Assembly (NCBI GenBank): GCA_947169755.1 | Contig: CAMVQX010000021.1 | Span: forward strand, 1 to 15,812 | Length of the DNA: 15,812 nt | Source: an uncultured bacterium | Lineage (GTDB): Bacteria; Cyanobacteriota; Vampirovibrionia; Gastranaerophilales; Gastranaerophilaceae | Reading direction: 5' to 3' | In this document: positions 6,651 through 13,456 of the stretch, in pieces | Position numbering within the stretch: position 1 is the first letter of the stretch | Layout of the letters: every line of letters starts with the position of its first letter | Program-made: the position numbers and the translations under genes | Notes under the pieces: model-generated | Told to the model about the DNA's origin: nothing | The model's input: the letters and a program-made list of their open reading frames with translations, nothing else | The model's database searches: none

Positions 6651-8009
6651 ATGAAAAAAGAGATATTAGTACACGCTTATACAAAGCGTGACGGCACTTT
6701 TGTCAAAGAACATTACAGAACTATCGACGATTTTGTTGATGCGACTTACGAATCATCTGAAGATGTAATATTTGATACAGACGGTAAACCCTATGTGCCA
6801 TCTGATGTAACCATAGACCCTAACGAAAATCCATATCCTGTAACAGACAGAGATCATACAATAGAGCTGCCTGAAAAAGAACCTAAGGGAGATTTCGATT
6901 GGGGAAAATTAGGTGACATTGTGGTCGGTATTTTGCAGGTAGCGGCAAACTTTTTGACAGCATTAAATTCAAATAAAGGAGACTTTAAACCGCAAGCCAA
7001 AGAAGCTGTCAAAGAAATAAAAGCCGCCCAAATAAAATCGGATAATCTGTCAAAACAATATCTTGAGCAATTAACAAATACAAAAGACCAAGCAGAATAT
7101 TCAAGACTGTTGAAGAGTTTTCAGGAGCAAAAATCTATAGGTGAAAAAATAAAATCAAAAGTTGCACGTATAGAATATGCAATAGAAAAAGGCAGAAAAG
7201 ATTCGGTTATAGAAGAGTTAAGGAACTTTCAAGTCGACTTAAGCAATATTATTAAAAAAACTGATCTAAACAGACCTTTGGTAGATGAAAAAAGTTTACC
7301 TAAAGAACCTATATATCTTTACAACTCAGCTCCGGTGCCAAGTCCTTATAATCATTACATCAAAGATACAACCAAAAGACCGCTTGCCGGAAAAAGATTG
7401 ATTGATGCCGGTACATCTCTTGGTAAGCATATTTCTCAGATAAAAAATGCAAGTGAATTTTGGTTAGCCTCATCGCATGATTTCAAAAACAGTAAAGATT
7501 ACATAAACCAAAACGGAAGTTTGGTTTATAGTGTATCTGATTTACCTACAAAAGAATTTCAAGAAATTGTAAGAAAAAAACTTGAAGGACAGTTCGAAAA
7601 ATCAGATACACTCGGGGTGATATTCAAACCTCACAGTGATATATCTCAACTGTTGGCACAATCTAAAGAAATCAAGAAATTTCTCAAAAATAATATAGAC
7701 AAACTTCTGAATAGAGAATATGTAAACGGCAGCGATCGTTTTACAAGTGATTCGGATTTAAAATATTCACTCGGTCATGCAGACATTTTGTATGCACACA
7801 TCAATAAACACGGCTATTTAGAATTAATAATTTTTGACACCTATGATTTCAACAAAGATGACACTCATTGGCTCGTCCGTATGGCACGTCAAGTTGAAGA
7901 AGCAGGTATAATAAGAGAATATTATACACTAATACTTGTAGAAATTGATATATACACCTGGCTCAAATGGCTATTGGAGGAAAAATATGATAATTTAATT
8001 TTTAAATAA
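6651..8009 (+). CDS. Modular protein of unknown function, polymorphic-effector-like
   Basis: I do not recognise this 452-residue protein. The N-terminus (VHAYTKRDGTFVKEHYRT, 7-24) resembles short 'YTKkDGT.VK.HyR' segments seen in phage head and mobile-element proteins. It is followed by an acidic, Pro-rich stretch (40-80), a mildly hydrophobic helix (87-105, not a clear membrane span) and a long Lys/Glu/Gln helical region (112-205, probable coiled coil). A middle domain runs from 220 to 370 (GVIFKPHSDISQLLAQSKEIKKFL at its core). The C-terminal module, 374-442, begins LGHADILYAHIN and ends with an amphipathic strand/helix; H376, D378, H383, D396, Y398 and D399 are candidate polar active-site residues. 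That module is repeated downstream at 8378-8584. There is no signal peptide. The modular layout with a duplicable C-terminal tip recalls polymorphic toxins, an inference only. ATG 6651 follows AAAGGA (6635-6640) at 10 nt; the TTG at 6642 is too close to it. Confidence 0.85.
   Translation: MKKEILVHAYTKRDGTFVKEHYRTIDDFVDATYESSEDVIFDTDGKPYVPSDVTIDPNENPYPVTDRDHTIELPEKEPKGDFDWGKLGDIVVGILQVAANFLTALNSNKGDFKPQAKEAVKEIKAAQIKSDNLSKQYLEQLTNTKDQAEYSRLLKSFQEQKSIGEKIKSKVARIEYAIEKGRKDSVIEELRNFQVDLSNIIKKTDLNRPLVDEKSLPKEPIYLYNSAPVPSPYNHYIKDTTKRPLAGKRLIDAGTSLGKHISQIKNASEFWLASSHDFKNSKDYINQNGSLVYSVSDLPTKEFQEIVRKKLEGQFEKSDTLGVIFKPHSDISQLLAQSKEIKKFLKNNIDKLLNREYVNGSDRFTSDSDLKYSLGHADILYAHINKHGYLELIIFDTYDFNKDDTHWLVRMARQVEEAGIIREYYTLILVEIDIYTWLKWLLEEKYDNLIFK
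7770..7976 (+). repeat. C-terminal module, copy A (direct repeat)
   Basis: This 207-bp unit encodes the last conserved 69 residues of the 452-aa protein and is repeated in the same orientation at 8378-8584. The encoded peptides differ at 9 of 69 positions. Similarity ends exactly after KWLL; copy A then continues with GGAGGAAAAATATGATAATTTAA-type sequence not found after copy B. Confidence 0.92.
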
Positions 8010-8306
8010 TGTTGTTTTTGATAATGATATTATAATAGAAACAACAAATGGAACAAATGCTACAAAATAATCTATTATTGTGGCATTTGTTTTATTTTTA
8101 GCTTTAAATATCAACACAATTGATATAATTGATAGAACTAATATTATAAGACAAAAAACAGAAAATGCTTGAAATTCTTCATCAAAAAGAAAAGTTTCAA
8201 TTGTTATAGGAGCGAATAATGAATATCCTACAATTCCGACAAGCAAATATAAGCCCACAATAATAAATAGCAAAAATATATACAAATTAATTAAAATATT
8301 TTTCAT
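7995..8306 (-). CDS. Small three-span membrane protein, candidate immunity protein
   Basis: This is a 103-residue protein with three hydrophobic spans: about 3-30 (NILINLYIFLLFIIVGLYLL onward), about 46-68 (VFCLIILVLSIISIVLIF) and about 78-98 (VAFVPFVVSIIISL), with Lys-rich turns between spans 2 and 3. I do not recognise a family. The ATG at 8306 is preceded by GAAAGGTAGT, a fair ribosome site; an ATG four codons further upstream (8318) lacks one. The gene lies between the two copies of the C-terminal module, on the opposite strand, and its stop overlaps the end of the 452-aa gene by 15 bp. Small multi-span proteins next to modular toxins are often immunity proteins against membrane-acting or exported toxins, but immunity genes are usually on the same strand. 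The role is therefore only a hypothesis, and the frame could be non-functional. Confidence 0.58.
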   Translation of the reverse strand: MKNILINLYIFLLFIIVGLYLLVGIVGYSLFAPITIETFLFDEEFQAFSVFCLIILVLSIISIVLIFKAKNKTNATIIDYFVAFVPFVVSIIISLSKTTLFKN

Positions 8307-8358
8307 ACTACCTTTCATACCACTTCATTATTACATAATTATTGTAAAAATCAATTAG

Positions 8359-8382
8359 CCAAGTGGTTATTTTTACACTTGG
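8359..8382. repeat. Inverted repeat at the left edge of module copy B
   Basis: CCAAGTG (8359-8365) and CACTTGG (8376-8382) form a perfect 7-bp dyad with a 10-nt loop. It covers the only available start codon (GTG, 8363) of the copy B frame and the point where similarity with copy A begins. Confidence 0.5.
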
Positions 8383-8596
8383 TCATGCAGATATTTTATA
8401 TGCCCATATCAACGAATATGGCTATTTGGAACTGATAATTTTTGATACTTATGATTTTAATAAAGATGCCCCCGATTGGAAAGTCAAAATCGCTCGTCAA
8501 GTTGAAGAAGCCGGTATAATAAGAGAATATTATACTCTAACACTTGTAGAAATTGATATATACACTTGGCTCAAATGGCTATTGGGAATTTCTTGA
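8363..8596 (+). pseudogene. Stand-alone second copy of the C-terminal module
   Basis: A 77-codon frame (GTG at 8363 to the stop ending at 8596) is almost entirely a copy of residues 374-442 of the 452-aa protein: 60 of 69 residues agree, from LGHADIL through KWLL, and it ends GIS. It has no ribosome-binding site, and only five codons precede the homologous part, so it looks like a displaced C-terminal tip ('orphan module') rather than an independently translated gene. The frame is free of stops and most differences are conservative (K/R, M/I), which suggests it has been under selection or was separated recently. An active small protein cannot be excluded. It is followed directly by a terminator that copy A lacks, so copy B may mark the ancestral 3' end of the locus. 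Confidence 0.65.
8378..8584 (+). repeat. C-terminal module, copy B (direct repeat)
   Basis: This is the second unit of the 207-bp direct repeat, 608 bp downstream of copy A. Nucleotide differences are mostly at third codon positions, consistent with divergence under protein-level constraint. Confidence 0.92.
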
Positions 8597-8599
8597 TAA

Positions 8600-8628
8600 A
8601 AAAAATCCCGCAAATTGCGGGATTTTTT
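8600..8628. terminator. Bidirectional Rho-independent terminator
   Basis: AAAAAATCCCGC (8600-8611), a 5-nt loop and GCGGGATTTTTT (8617-8628). The stem is flanked by A and T runs, so it works on both strands: it ends plus-strand transcripts from the 452-aa gene region and minus-strand transcripts from ispH-rpsA. Confidence 0.93.
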
Positions 8629-8642
8629 AGATTTATTCTTTA

Positions 8643-9716
8643 CTATTCAGCATCTTTATTGATGTCTTTGATACTTAACGCAATTCTGTGTTCTTGCGGA
8701 GTGAATTTCTTGATAAGAACTTTTACACTGTCACCGGCTTTGAACAAGTTGAACGGATTAACATTTTCGTCACTCATTTCAGCAACAGGCAACAAAGCTT
8801 CAACGCCTGGGAAAATATTGATGAATGCGCCAAAACCTGTAACTTTATTTACTGTTCCTTCAATCACTTGGCCTTCTTCAAATTGACCTTCAATTTGCTG
8901 CCATGGATCTTCACCCATTCTCTTTAATGAAAGCGAAATTCTCTTTAATTCCTGATCAATTTTAATAATTTTAACTTCAATAGTTTCGCCCAAAGAAATT
9001 ACATCAGAAGGGTGTTTAATTCTTGACCAAGAAATTTCAGAAATAGGAAGAAGTCCGTCAATACCGTTGATGTCAACGAATGCACCAAAATCTGCAATTC
9101 TTACAACTTCACCTTTTACAATTTGATCTTCTTGAAGCTCTGACAAAATGTTATCAACAACTTGATCTCTTTGTTCCGCAACAGCTTGTCTTTGAGATAA
9201 GATAAGTTTGTTTTTCTTAGGATCAGCTTCCAAAACTTTTACTTCGATTTTTGTATCAACCAAACCATCAAAAGGTGCACCTGTTCTCAATTGAGAAGAA
9301 GGAATGAAACCTTTCAAATCAGCAACATCAACCAAAACGCCGCCTTTTACGATTGAAACAACTTTTGCCAAAATTGTATCGCCTTGGATTTTAGCGTCAT
9401 TCAATTGAGCCCAAGCTTGAGCTGATGCCAAGCGTTTCAATGAAAGAAGCATACCTTCTTCATCATTTTCTTCTTTCAATACATAAAATTCTTTTTCTTC
9501 ACCGATTTCCAAATCAGAAGTTTCAGATGAAGAAATTTCTTTTTCAGGTAAAAATGCTTCAGTTTTAGCACCTTTTACGCTGATTAAATAACCGTCATTT
9601 TCTTTTTTCATAACTGTACCTTCAACGATATCAGCTACTGAGAATGATTTTGCGAAAGATTCTTCCAATAATCTTTCAAATTCATCTAAGTTTGTTTTGT
9701 CAATTGTTTGTGTCAT
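8643..9716 (-). CDS. rpsA: 30S ribosomal protein S1 (four S1 domains)
   Basis: The 357-residue protein has four tandem S1 RNA-binding domains, at about 28-95, 112-176, 197-265 and 282-350. Domains 3 and 4 carry the strongest signature (VKGEVVRIADFGAFVDI and VIEGTVNKVTGFGAFINI). Domain 1 is the most diverged. S1 binds the small ribosomal subunit and helps capture mRNA leaders. Four domains is the usual Gram-positive/cyanobacterial-like short form, against six in E. coli. The ATG at 9716 lies 2 bp after the ispH stop. Its ribosome site (AAAGGA) falls inside the last codons of ispH, so translation of the two is probably coupled. It ends 15 bp before the bidirectional terminator. Confidence 0.93.
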   Translation of the reverse strand: MTQTIDKTNLDEFERLLEESFAKSFSVADIVEGTVMKKENDGYLISVKGAKTEAFLPEKEISSSETSDLEIGEEKEFYVLKEENDEEGMLLSLKRLASAQAWAQLNDAKIQGDTILAKVVSIVKGGVLVDVADLKGFIPSSQLRTGAPFDGLVDTKIEVKVLEADPKKNKLILSQRQAVAEQRDQVVDNILSELQEDQIVKGEVVRIADFGAFVDINGIDGLLPISEISWSRIKHPSDVISLGETIEVKIIKIDQELKRISLSLKRMGEDPWQQIEGQFEEGQVIEGTVNKVTGFGAFINIFPGVEALLPVAEMSDENVNPFNLFKAGDSVKVLIKKFTPQEHRIALSIKDINKDAE

Positions 9717-9718
9717 TT

Positions 9719-10615
9719 TTATTTTTTCCTTTCATTTAATTTATCAATTACATTTTCAATCACATCCTGCGGGGTTGACGCTCCTGCAGTAACAGCAATT
9801 GAGTTTGATTTTTCTAATAATTCTTTATAATTTTCCAATTCATCGGCATTTTCGATATGGACAGTATTTGTAATATCTTTCAAAATTTCTGCCAAATGAG
9901 TAGTATTTGCGCTCTTTTTAGAACCTGCAACAATAACGAGATCACTGCTTTGAGCAAGTTCTTTTGCCTCTGTTTGGCGCATAGAAGTGCTTTTACAAAT
10001 TGTATTTTCAACTCTGAGTTCAGATGCAACATTTTTTAGATATTCAACAATTGAATTTAGTGTCGAAATTCTCTGCGTCGTTTGAACAACAACCCCAACT
10101 CGCTCACCTTTCAAATCATATTCTCTTAATTGTTCCGGAGTTGCTGCAACAACGACTTTATCACTATAAAGTTCGGCATTCGCTTTGATTGCAACGACTT
10201 CCGGATGCTCGGATTTCCCGACTATAACAACAAAATAGCCGTCTTTTGCAAGTTCAATGGCTTTTTGCTGAACTTTTTTGACATCAGGACAGGTCAAATC
10301 AACAATTTCAAACCCTGCATTTTTAATTTTTTCAATAACTTGGGGGCTTTCGCCGTGGCTTCTGATAACACAAATTCCTTCACCTTTTTCAGGAATTTCT
10401 GTTAATGTTTTAATTCCGAGAGCTTCAAGTTCTTTTATAACATGGGCATTGTGAATAAGTTCACCCAAAACACATACGCTCTTGTCAGGGTTTTCAACTT
10501 TAAGTTTTTTAGCGGTTTCAACAGCACGCTTAACGCCATAACAAAACCCTGCAAACTTGGCAAGTTTGATGGTTTTTGGGGAACCGCTATTTAAATTTTT
10601 ATTATCATTCGGCAA
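9719..10615 (-). CDS. ispH: 4-hydroxy-3-methylbut-2-enyl diphosphate reductase (IspH)
   Basis: This is the last enzyme of the MEP pathway. It reduces HMBPP to isopentenyl and dimethylallyl diphosphate using a 4Fe-4S cluster. The three cluster ligands are C25 (GFCYGVKRA), C109 (DLTCPDV) and C207 (NTICKST). Substrate-binding residues are in place: H55 (ELIHNAHV), H87 (RSHGE), H137 and E139 (SEHPEV), the TTQ motif at 179-181, the GSKKSANTTHL loop (231-241) and the terminal TAGASTP (276-282). At 298 residues the length fits the family. No ATG or GTG is available before the first cluster motif. The frame opens at TTG 10615, directly after an in-frame stop, with only a weak purine-rich site (GAAAGAAG) upstream, so initiation appears weak. 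rpsA follows after 2 bp. Confidence 0.95.
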   Translation of the reverse strand: MPNDNKNLNSGSPKTIKLAKFAGFCYGVKRAVETAKKLKVENPDKSVCVLGELIHNAHVIKELEALGIKTLTEIPEKGEGICVIRSHGESPQVIEKIKNAGFEIVDLTCPDVKKVQQKAIELAKDGYFVVIVGKSEHPEVVAIKANAELYSDKVVVAATPEQLREYDLKGERVGVVVQTTQRISTLNSIVEYLKNVASELRVENTICKSTSMRQTEAKELAQSSDLVIVAGSKKSANTTHLAEILKDITNTVHIENADELENYKELLEKSNSIAVTAGASTPQDVIENVIDKLNERKK

Positions 10616-10727
10616 TTAAAAATTGTCTTCTTTCTAATAGACTCGCCGGCTATATTATGAGGGGCAAACCCTCAAACCGACTGTAATATTATTAGAAAAC
10701 AAAAATATTAATAAATCAAGCCTTAGT

Positions 10728-13367
10728 TTATGCCCAGACAACACCATCTTTGCCTAAATACATAGGATCAAATTCTTTCATCAATGTGCGCGCAGTTTTA
10801 GGATTTGTATCAGCTACAGATTCTGTAGCATCTTTAATTTGTTCTTGTGATGCTATCTGGTTGAGCTTTGCGGTATCAGAGCTGCCAAGATTATAATTCC
10901 ATTGAGCAGGATTTAACAATATAGCTCGTGCAAGTTCACTGTGCTCCAGTGTAACTGCTATATCAGGGGCTATCTCTTTGTATGTATTTGCCAATTTTAC
11001 AGCATCTAGTTCTAAATTTTTCACCAATTCAGGGATTTCAGATTTATTACCTTTATAAATTGCTCTAAATACAGCCTCTTTATCCAAATTGTTTGCGTAT
11101 TTGAGAACTGTAGCATACATTGACGGATTTTGTTTAATAAATGCCAATATTTGAGATTTATCTGCTACTTTACAGTATTTTTCGATAAATGCATTTCTTT
11201 CTTGGCCTGAACAAGAATTCAAATATTTTGTTACTTCAACAGAATTGCTTTCAACTAAATTGACCAATTGCTGCGCATCTTCAGATTTTGATATATCCAG
11301 ATTTCGCAAAGTTTCTTCAAATGTATTATTAGCATTCACTGTATTAGCAGAATTGTTAGAAGATGCAGAATTATTAACAGAATTAGAAGAATTATTTGAT
11401 GAAGTATTTCCTGTTCTTACATTTTCATATCCTGTATCAACACCCTTGTTAAATGATTCTGAGCCGTAAGACCTCAATCGTTCTGCTTGTGCATCTCTAT
11501 ATTCCGGAGATAAATATTCTACTGAAGTTTGAGCATATAATTCTTTTAATTCATCAGAAATTGTATCCGAATTATAGATTAAGTCGTTCAATCCTTCAAA
11601 TACTTCCGGCGCATCTTCCCTTTTTGCAATACCTTTGTTAGCTGAAGCACCAAACTTTTCACCATGTTCCCAAGATTTCAAACCGGCTTGTTGAGCGTGT
11701 GGTTTATCAAAACGCTGGAATAAATCATTTTCCATGTATTCTGTAAAACCATCAGTAGATAGGTTATGGTCTTTTAAATATTTTATTTGTTCACCTAAGG
11801 CTTCAACAGAACTATCTTGTAAGACCTTACTTGAATTCGGGCGCATTGCATCTAATCTTATGAGGGCATCAATATTGTTAAGTGTACCTTTAGCACTCAT
11901 CCCACGTCTATCTAATGCTCGCAACAAAATCACCTGAGAGGACGAATTAAATTGTTGAATTAATTTTACTTGCTCTTCCTCACTAAGATTTTCATAGTCA
12001 CGATTTTCAATAAGGTATTCAGCAATTCTATCATATACTTTATTCTGTTCTACAACCGATAATTTAGCCAAGTTATGTTGCGTTGGGAAACTGCAATCTA
12101 TATCATTAATTTCCAGTTCACCTGCAGTCATATTTTCTAAATTCCCGCCATTTATACTGGCTAATTTTTCCAAAGTACTTAATTCTGAACGCAAATGTTC
12201 ATTATCGGGTTCTTTTTTTATCAGTTCACGATAATATTCTAATCTATATTGTAAATCTCCCGGCTTAGGGTTTTGTACATCATATTTATAGTTATTTTTC
12301 TTACAATATTCATGAAACTTATGTCTTGTGTTTAATTCTTCATATCTCAGTTCTTGAAATTTAGTTAATTTTTTGTTACTTTTTATTTCTTGTTCAAGAA
12401 ATTCCCTTTCATGTCTATTTTTACCAGGAATACTAAGGTCGCTTTGACGAAACCCTTTTGAATTTAAATATGCTTCAAATTCATCATTATGTTTTTTTTC
12501 ACTTGAATTTATTTTTTCATAAATTATTTCTTTACCTTTAGATAAAAGGTCAATTGGGGTATTGTTTTTATAATAAGACTTAGCTATATTTTCAAATTTT
12601 TCAGGATCTTGAGTTTTTAAATCTAACAACTCTGAAAGTTTCATCTTTTTATTTTTTGCAATTAATGCCATATTTGCATAATCGCTTAATACTTCCAGCT
12701 TTTTCTCATCAGAATATGTATCCCAATCCGGAATAAATTTTGATATTTCTGATTTTGCAAATTCTTTTCCGGCAGCTATTTTTTGCTCTTTTGTCAGACC
12801 ATCCCATTCTTCTTCCGTGAATTTAGATTTTGCACCCGCCAAAAGAACAGCATTCATTTTTTCTTCATCTGATTTAGCTTTCCATTCATCAGAATTCGTA
12901 TCAATACCTAAATTTTGTATTTCTTCATGAACCCTATCCATGAATGAGTCCGGCTTTGATGATTCAGCCATTTTCTGTTCTACCGGCGGTTCCGGTAAAA
13001 TTTGTAACTCTGTATCTGCACCATTCTGTTCTACTACTGCGTCAGGCAAAACAACTGATGAGGTCTCTTCTGTATTTTGTGCTACTGGGGAAGTTACAAT
13101 TGTAGGTTGATTATTTGACTCAAATTGTTTTATTTGAGCATTTTTCATCTCAGGTGTCATCGTCAAATATTTTTGAACATCCGCATCATTTTCAGGTGCT
13201 AAACCCAATAGTATCATCTCTTGTTTCTGCTCTGGAGTCAATTTCGGTTTCTGGACCAAATTAATATCATCCACTTTTTGCTGTAAACCAACAGTATTAT
13301 TAGAACTGTTCAAATTTGCACACGATATATTAAGATTATTTTTACTGTTAACGTTTGGAAAAGCCAT
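10728..13367 (-). CDS. Large modular protein of unknown function with Trp-centred repeats
   Basis: I do not recognise this 879-residue protein. It has no signal peptide or membrane span. The N-terminal 150 residues are Gln/Asn/Pro-rich with short T-P-E-x-K-type helices (44-50, 71-75). Residues about 158-232 hold three tandem units of 26-27 residues centred on W162, W188 and W215, each of the form (E/D)W-x3-(S/T)-x-E-x-K followed by an Ala/Leu-rich helix; a related segment (YENLSEEEQVK) is at 458-468. A charged helical region spans 285-400. Residues 652-681 are an Asn/Ser linker. A helical C-terminal domain (684-865) may consist of degenerate repeats (e.g. LVNLVESNSVEVTKYLNS, then AFIKQNPSMYATVLKYANN). 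The ATG at 13367 is preceded by GAGAGT. It follows the exported-protein gene on the same strand after 89 bp, with a weak terminator-like hairpin between them. It could be a cytoplasmic scaffold or a non-classically exported surface protein. Confidence 0.88.
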   Translation of the reverse strand: MAFPNVNSKNNLNISCANLNSSNNTVGLQQKVDDINLVQKPKLTPEQKQEMILLGLAPENDADVQKYLTMTPEMKNAQIKQFESNNQPTIVTSPVAQNTEETSSVVLPDAVVEQNGADTELQILPEPPVEQKMAESSKPDSFMDRVHEEIQNLGIDTNSDEWKAKSDEEKMNAVLLAGAKSKFTEEEWDGLTKEQKIAAGKEFAKSEISKFIPDWDTYSDEKKLEVLSDYANMALIAKNKKMKLSELLDLKTQDPEKFENIAKSYYKNNTPIDLLSKGKEIIYEKINSSEKKHNDEFEAYLNSKGFRQSDLSIPGKNRHEREFLEQEIKSNKKLTKFQELRYEELNTRHKFHEYCKKNNYKYDVQNPKPGDLQYRLEYYRELIKKEPDNEHLRSELSTLEKLASINGGNLENMTAGELEINDIDCSFPTQHNLAKLSVVEQNKVYDRIAEYLIENRDYENLSEEEQVKLIQQFNSSSQVILLRALDRRGMSAKGTLNNIDALIRLDAMRPNSSKVLQDSSVEALGEQIKYLKDHNLSTDGFTEYMENDLFQRFDKPHAQQAGLKSWEHGEKFGASANKGIAKREDAPEVFEGLNDLIYNSDTISDELKELYAQTSVEYLSPEYRDAQAERLRSYGSESFNKGVDTGYENVRTGNTSSNNSSNSVNNSASSNNSANTVNANNTFEETLRNLDISKSEDAQQLVNLVESNSVEVTKYLNSCSGQERNAFIEKYCKVADKSQILAFIKQNPSMYATVLKYANNLDKEAVFRAIYKGNKSEIPELVKNLELDAVKLANTYKEIAPDIAVTLEHSELARAILLNPAQWNYNLGSSDTAKLNQIASQEQIKDATESVADTNPKTARTLMKEFDPMYLGKDGVVWA

Positions 13368-13403
13368 GCACTATACTCTCATTTTATACTTCTCTTACTC
13401 ATG

Positions 13404-13429
13404 TAAAAAAACATAAGGTATGCTTTTTT
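13404..13429 (-). terminator. Weak terminator-like hairpin between the two unknown genes
   Basis: On the minus strand an A run, CATA, a 3-nt loop, TATG and a run of T residues form an AT-rich stem with one mismatch. The T tract is good but the stem is weak, so it may only partly separate the two genes. Confidence 0.35.
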
Positions 13430-13456
13430 CAAAAATTAATATATTTGTTACATTAC

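Noticed and set aside
8566..8927. Plus-strand frames opposite the end of rpsA
   Set aside because: They are antisense shadows of a well-supported S1 protein, cross the bidirectional terminator and show no ribosome sites.
10616..10727. Imperfect dyad GAGGGG-CAAA-CCCTC between ispH and the 879-aa gene as a terminator
   Set aside because: The stem is short and there is no T tract after it on either strand, so it is not a convincing intrinsic terminator.
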